From assembly GCA_963969595.1 (NCBI GenBank), contig OZ018408.1:10909823-10973822 (forward strand): a DNA stretch of 64,000 nucleotides, in the 5' to 3' direction. The notes below the pieces were generated by a model that saw only the letters and a list, made by a program, of their open reading frames with translations, was not told the DNA's origin and searched no databases. This stretch comes from Neckera pumila (taxonomy: Eukaryota; Streptophyta; Bryopsida; Hypnales; Neckeraceae). This document shows, in pieces, positions 59,401-64,000 of this stretch. The position numbers and the translations under genes are program-made. The number at the start of each line of letters is the position of its first letter. The first letter of the stretch is position 1.

Positions 59401-59598
59401 GTAGCAAGAACGCCACCCAAATCAAAGTAAAAGTAATTTTCTAATTTTTTAATCAATAAATACTTTGAAATTCAATAACTTTTGCACCACCGCTCCAAAC
59501 GCCACGAACCAAGCCGGTGCACCCCTCCTCAGCGAGAGCTTTCCGACGGTACCAAGCACGCGGTCGGGGGACGCACGGTCAGGAAGTTGTCCACGCTA

Positions 59599-59720
59599 CA
59601 AACAAAACAAAACAAAACAAACAAACAAACAAACAAACAAACAAACAAACAAACAAACAAACAAACAAACAAACAAACAAACAAACAAACAAACAAACAA
59701 ACAAACAAACAAACAAACAA
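59599..59720 (+). repeat. Long (AAAC)n microsatellite
   Basis: About 120 bp of nearly pure AAAC repeat. It is the longest of four such tracts (others near 17035, 52034 and 53491), all attached to the same repeat family. Confidence 0.97.
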
Positions 59721-59747
59721 AGAAATAGCCTCATTTAAGGTATTGAT

Positions 59748-60599
59748 TGCAAGTATATATACAAATTCTCTTTAAATTTGATTGAATTTCAAAGTTAGGA
59801 AATGCAGTCTATATGTGTTTTTTGAGTATAGGTGTATAAATGCTGCAAGCACTTATTTATTAGAAGATTCAAAGACCAATCTTAATCCTAAGAGCTAAAA
59901 ATCTACTTTGTGATCTTCAAAACAAAACAAAAATATCAGTTGCGCACATTATTATCATGCAACAATATATTTTTTCACATATTGTGATATATTAATGGAT
60001 TATTAACAAATTACTAACACATATTGTGATATTTGAAAATATCTTGCAACATAGAATGCAAAGTTGAACTCATATACCATTTGATGCAGCTTCAAAATTC
60101 CAAAATCAATCCTAAACCAATAGCCTATAATCTACAACTAATAAAAAAAATTGTATGTTTTGATTGAGTGACCACTTTTAGCACTTCTAAAATTGAAATG
60201 GTTTAATCCGTAAACGCTCTATCATTCACATATTTTGAATGATGAATAGAATGCTTTATGCTAATGTTTTGTCCTAATACCTTTTTCTGTTTTTCATTCA
60301 TCCCAAGCAATAATTGGATCTTCAAAAAAACGACCTTTGTTTATGAACAATTTGACAAAATTGACATAAATAATGTATTCCTAGATATAATAAAAAATGC
60401 ACAAAATTCTTCAAAAGGATTCAAGAATGAAGAGTTAATTACAGTTGAATATAAATGTAGTATAAGGAAAAAATAAGCTAGGAGATTCTATTTATGCTAT
60501 ACGACTATTTGTCATTTTTGCCATGTATCAATAAAATACATTTAAAAGCTTAAAATGTGTACCAAATATAAAATATACTCCTATCTAAGTGGTATCTAT
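59748..60599. other. AT-rich intergenic sequence
   Basis: No gene or bounded repeat was recognised. Confidence 0.4.
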
Positions 60600-61230
60600 A
60601 AACCATCCTTAAAGTCCCAAAGTTCCTAGGGGGGACTCTTGGGATTTGGGGTAGGCTTGTGTGATCTCACTTTTTGACCTAATTTTTTGAAACTTTTTTT
60701 GGAAGATAGGAAATCAGATTAGCTTTCTGGAAATATAATTTTTATTCCAATTGGTAACCAGGAGCAAAAGTTATGCGACATTAAGCCTAAAAAGCAGTGT
60801 AAAGGGCAATCCAAAAAAATCACAAAAAAAGAATTTTTTTAGTTTTTAATTTTTTCTCAAAGATTATGTTTTTTTCTAGATTTGAAGTTTTGATTCATTC
60901 TATTTGGAATACTGATCAATGGAAAAATTATGGACAATCTTGTTTTTTGGGCAATCTAAGCATGTTCTTGAAAAAAAACTTCTTGTCCCACTTTGAATGC
61001 TAATATTTTCCAATCCGTATGGTCAAATCTGATGAAAGTATTACCACATGATTTCCAACAAGTGAAGTAAAATATCCTTTGGTTAAATTCCAAAAAAAAC
61101 ATTTTTCTTGCTTCTTTAGATGAATGCAACAAAATGGGCAGTTTTGAATGTTTTTTGACAGAAAAATGGCCTCTGGACTTTAGAGGTTACTCCCTTAGTC
61201 CTTCAAGACCCAACAACTTTTTGACAAAGG
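60600..61230. repeat. Dispersed repeat, empty-site copy
   Basis: This is homologous to 41476-42650 in the same orientation but lacks the 270-bp MITE. GATGAATGCAACAAAATGGG runs directly into CAGTTTTGAATGTTTTTTG. It keeps the AATCTTGTTTTTTGGGCAAT and GAATGCTAATATTTTCCAAT phrases. Confidence 0.75.
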
Positions 61231-62443
61231 AGGTTTTCAATGAACTGTCTCACTTTGATTTTTTTGGCACATGGATGTGCTTGAATTTTTTTATTTTCAA
61301 CTGTACAAAAGTAAATACTACTTTGTCTAATATACATGGAATTAATTGTGGATCACGTCGATTATTAGATTTTAGACTAAAACAATTTTGCTTGATCAAC
61401 TTTATAGGAAAAAAAAATTTGGAGTAGAAAAATTATAAGAAGATGAATAGTGCTTTTTTACCCCTCCAAAAAAATTGTATTGGAATCTAAGGCAAATGTA
61501 ATATTTTTTTAATTTCAAAAATGAAAACAAGAAAACTCTTTCAAATTTGTACACATTTTTGAATCAAGAATAGAAAGCCAAAATTGACCAAATTAGATCC
61601 AGCAAAATTTTTAAAATTTATATATATATGAAATTTGAAGCCAAAAATTAAAAATTCCTTCTAAAAATCTATTGTAGGTTGAATATTTGTGATTTTCAGA
61701 AGAAATTTTTTCCTTTAAACTAAAAAAATTAAATGTGATTTTTTAAGTTTTTTTTATTTTACTTTTCTATTTAAGCGAACGCATTTTTAGACGCACATTG
61801 TCTTTTGTATTTGATAGCCAATGAGCCGTGGTAGCATTTTGTAGGTTATCATTTATAATTGGTCATTCACTTATGATCTAAGGACGTAAGATGCATATTT
61901 AAAGGAGAGAACTTGAAGTTAAGTTGGTAACCTCCAAAGTTGTCAATATAAGCAATTCAACATAGTTGGAGGTACCTTTTTCATAAAAATAATATTTTTG
62001 TAGTATTAGCAAGTGAAAATTATGAATATTAGTTTTTTTTCCGGATGTGATATGTAATTTCTATGATTTTTCAAAGTGCCAGTGCCCTAGACCATTGAAA
62101 CTGTCACTTAGGTAGACTCTGAACCAAAATCTGCAAAAATCAATATGTCTTTCAAATGCATCAGCGACCACTTGTGGCTATTGTGTTTGTTTTTTTACCT
62201 TTACAGTGAAATTCTGTTTCAAAAAAAAAAATGCATCAACAAATCAAAGTTAAGACACATTAATGGAAGTCTAGGGACAAATTTAATAGCATTCTATTGT
62301 ACAAGAATGGGAACAGGAACACTTTTAGATGTTTCTACCTATGAGCTGCGGTTGCCAATGGCATAGAGCCACGATACTCTTGAAAAGTCAACAACCAGTT
62401 ATAGACCACCTACCTTATGTCCTTATTCTGTTCTTCTGCCTTA
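61231..62443. other. AT-rich intergenic sequence
   Basis: No gene was found. Homopolymer runs are frequent, and there is a short (TA)n near 61620. Confidence 0.4.
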
Positions 62444-62707
62444 GAGCATCCCCACCAATCTGTTCTCTATCCCTAAACTTGAAGTCTCAAAGCAGTCAAC
62501 CTTGACTTTATGCAGATGAGACCTCGCGAGTTCTCTAAATGAGCCTCTGGATACAGGATTCGGTGAGAGTTTTACAGAATTCTGTATAATTTACGGATAC
62601 AGAATTTAGAAAAAGTTTGGTGCTGTGAACTTTCTGCATCCCTATCTGCATCCCAGGTCCTCTTCCCTAAACTTTTAGGGAAACGGAACTCCCTGGTGGG
62701 GATGCTC
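62444..62707. mobile_element. PIF/Harbinger (Tourist-like) MITE, copy 3
   Basis: The left end GAGCATCCCCACCAATCTG and the reverse complement of the right end, GAGCATCCCCACCAGGGAG, are flanked by TTA at 62441-62443 and 62708-62710. The 264-bp element contains CCCTAAACTT twice. Confidence 0.85.
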
Positions 62708-64000
62708 TTACCAGTAAGTTATTCGAAACCTTGTCACTACCTAGACGACACCTCTTCATACCCGGGACCACACCCTTCCCCCCCTTCCCCCCGGGTACGA
62801 CATTTAAGAAGCAACTTGCCTGGCCGCAGCCGCCTTCACGGGCCCTCGGTCTGGAGCGTTGGATACCGTGTTTCTGGCGTTCCATGAAGTTCCCTTTGCT
62901 CCTGCCTCCTGGTCCTTGCGAAGTCTTGCTATCTTCGCCAGAGATGGAGCATTTAAGATACAGCTCCTCTGGCTTTACCTTAATGATGCTGTGCGTGTTA
63001 AGAGAGTCTTAAGACCTCCTGTCGTTATTGATGACAGCGCTCGTGGAAATCGCGTATGATGCAGCTCTATCATCTCCACTTTGAAGACCGTGCACTCAAT
63101 TCCCTTGCAGCTTTGTCCAGTGGATCAATCCATGCACCCCCGAGTTTAATTTGCTGCGTGGGGGGGTTCTAAATTGCATCAAGTGCCGCCCAACGGATTT
63201 ACTGGTGTGGGTCACCAATTTCCCAGCTGAGAGCTTCGCGAATCTTTGAGGATGGAGCGACCGGTTGCCATGGTTTAGGGGAAACACGGTTAAACAGGGC
63301 GTTGATTCAATGTTGACAAAGTCTCATTCCATGTCTCTGAATTGGAAGCTTCGGGTGTGTCAGCATTGAGCGTTGTGAGAAGAGGAGAGGCATTTTGCAG
63401 TTGTTGCTGAGTCTTGTCGATGCTGGGAGAGATGGGTATTGTCGGAGGGTGCTGTTGTTGTTCTTGGAGATTTGGAGGAAGGTTTGGGGACGTGGCGTGA
63501 ATGTGAGTTGTGAGAATGTGAAAGAGAGGGGGAGGATGGGGTTTGTGTTCAAGAGTTGCAGCTCCGAGGACTTGCTGGTCCAGCAACGAAGTGGGTGGCC
63601 AAGTGCCAAGGGACGATTGAGACGAGAGGATTGCGAATTCGTCAAACATGACAAGCTCTTCTCCGATTGGAAGGTAGCGGTTTTCTATCTAGTCTGGCTG
63701 AATCTTGATCCTGTCCATAGTGGTCTCTCTTTAAGTTACCTCACATCAGGCAACAACGATTTGTTAGAAAGAATCAATCATCTGTGTCAATATTGTATTG
63801 CCCTAGCAGACGAGTTGTGCTCAGGTTACATCAACCCGGAAATGCATACTCACCAGCGAACATATCCGGGGTGGTCACTTGAATAGCACTCCACCCGTCC
63901 CTTAGTTAGGTCTCACTCGCTAAAATTATACTTCACCTTTTGAAGATCCATTAGGGTTCACATAGTGCCCAGTTTTGTTGAGGGTTTTGTATTTTTTTGG
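62708..64000. other. GC-richer right edge, no secure gene
   Basis: Base composition is clearly richer than in the deserts, suggesting gene-associated sequence, perhaps the flank of a gene beyond the window. A pyrimidine tract with CCCCCCTTCCCCCC lies near 62772. Overlapping frames on both strands (62859-63059 plus; 63395-63886 plus; 63290-63649 minus) are 66-163 codons long, but none resembles a known protein. Confidence 0.4.
63290..63649 (-). CDS. Hypothetical protein, Pro/Gln/Thr-rich
   Basis: An open frame of 119 codons from ATG to stop. It is low-complexity, rich in P, Q, T and L (for example LPPNLQEQQQHPPTIPISPS), with no signal peptide, membrane segment or recognised domain. A competing 163-codon plus-strand frame overlaps it. 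It could be a disordered segment of a real protein or a chance frame; I lean toward chance. Confidence 0.2.
   Translation of the reverse strand: MFDEFAILSSQSSLGTWPPTSLLDQQVLGAATLEHKPHPPPLFHILTTHIHATSPNLPPNLQEQQQHPPTIPISPSIDKTQQQLQNASPLLTTLNADTPEASNSETWNETLSTLNQRPV

Larger units (their letters stand above)
59200..59747 (+). mobile_element. Composite minisatellite/(AAAC)n element, short form
   Basis: This shares both ends (ACTAGTGTGACCCTGTGCC and AGCCTCATTTAAGGTATTGA) and the middle block GTGCACCCCTCCT..GCGAGAGC with 50040-53538. Here the (AAAC)n tract runs straight into the 3' end and the 1.5-kb units are absent. The class is unknown. Confidence 0.65.

Noticed and set aside
59201..59456. Open frames on both strands with repeating VELGVELE or SNSTPSST peptides
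   Set aside because: They come entirely from the 24-bp minisatellite, which is open in several frames because 24 is a multiple of three.
59465..59775. Open frames rich in TNKQ or VCLF repeats
   Set aside because: They are products of the (AAAC)n tract and have no start context or homology.

Overview
This is nuclear DNA of a land plant. The evidence is spliceosomal genes with plant exon sequences (an NPH3/BTB protein, a plant-type Rav1/DmX-like WD40 protein and a cation-efflux MTP pseudogene), plant telo-box motifs upstream of a gene, and long AT-rich gene deserts filled with plant-type MITEs. The species cannot be named from the sequence. The wide intergenic spaces suggest a medium-to-large genome, possibly a seed-free plant (inference only).

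Layout. 0.3-3.7 kb (+): a decayed metal tolerance protein (CDF/MTP) gene with several frameshifts. 5.4-9.4 kb (-): an intact seven-exon NPH3-family gene (686 aa). It has three exact-period 13-residue RRSM repeats at the N-terminus, a C-terminal RHSVS tail of the 14-3-3 type, and a hairpin MITE in intron 4. 10.4-22 kb: AT-rich desert with MITEs, a 280-bp tandem duplication and dispersed repeats. 22.4-35.7 kb (-): an intact 17-exon gene for a 2677-aa Rav1/DMXL (rabconnectin-3alpha-like) protein, which also appears to use one GC-AG intron; two telo-boxes lie upstream. 36-47.8 kb: a second desert with at least eight TIR elements. 47.9-48.2 kb (-): a small secreted proline-rich protein with a TATA box, and a 70-bp near-perfect palindrome further upstream. 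49.6-64 kb: more repeats, including a Harbinger-type MITE, a composite minisatellite/(AAAC)n element in two forms, an 875-bp foldback element, and a somewhat GC-richer right edge with no secure gene.

The genes do not form a pathway: the NPH3 protein is expected to be a CUL3 substrate adaptor, the Rav1-like protein a V-ATPase assembly factor, and the proline-rich protein extracellular. The most distinctive content is the inverted-repeat elements. At least seven families can be defined by their termini; several have matching target-site duplications and one has an empty-site counterpart in the window. Exon boundaries were worked out by hand from reading frame, splice consensus and family similarity.
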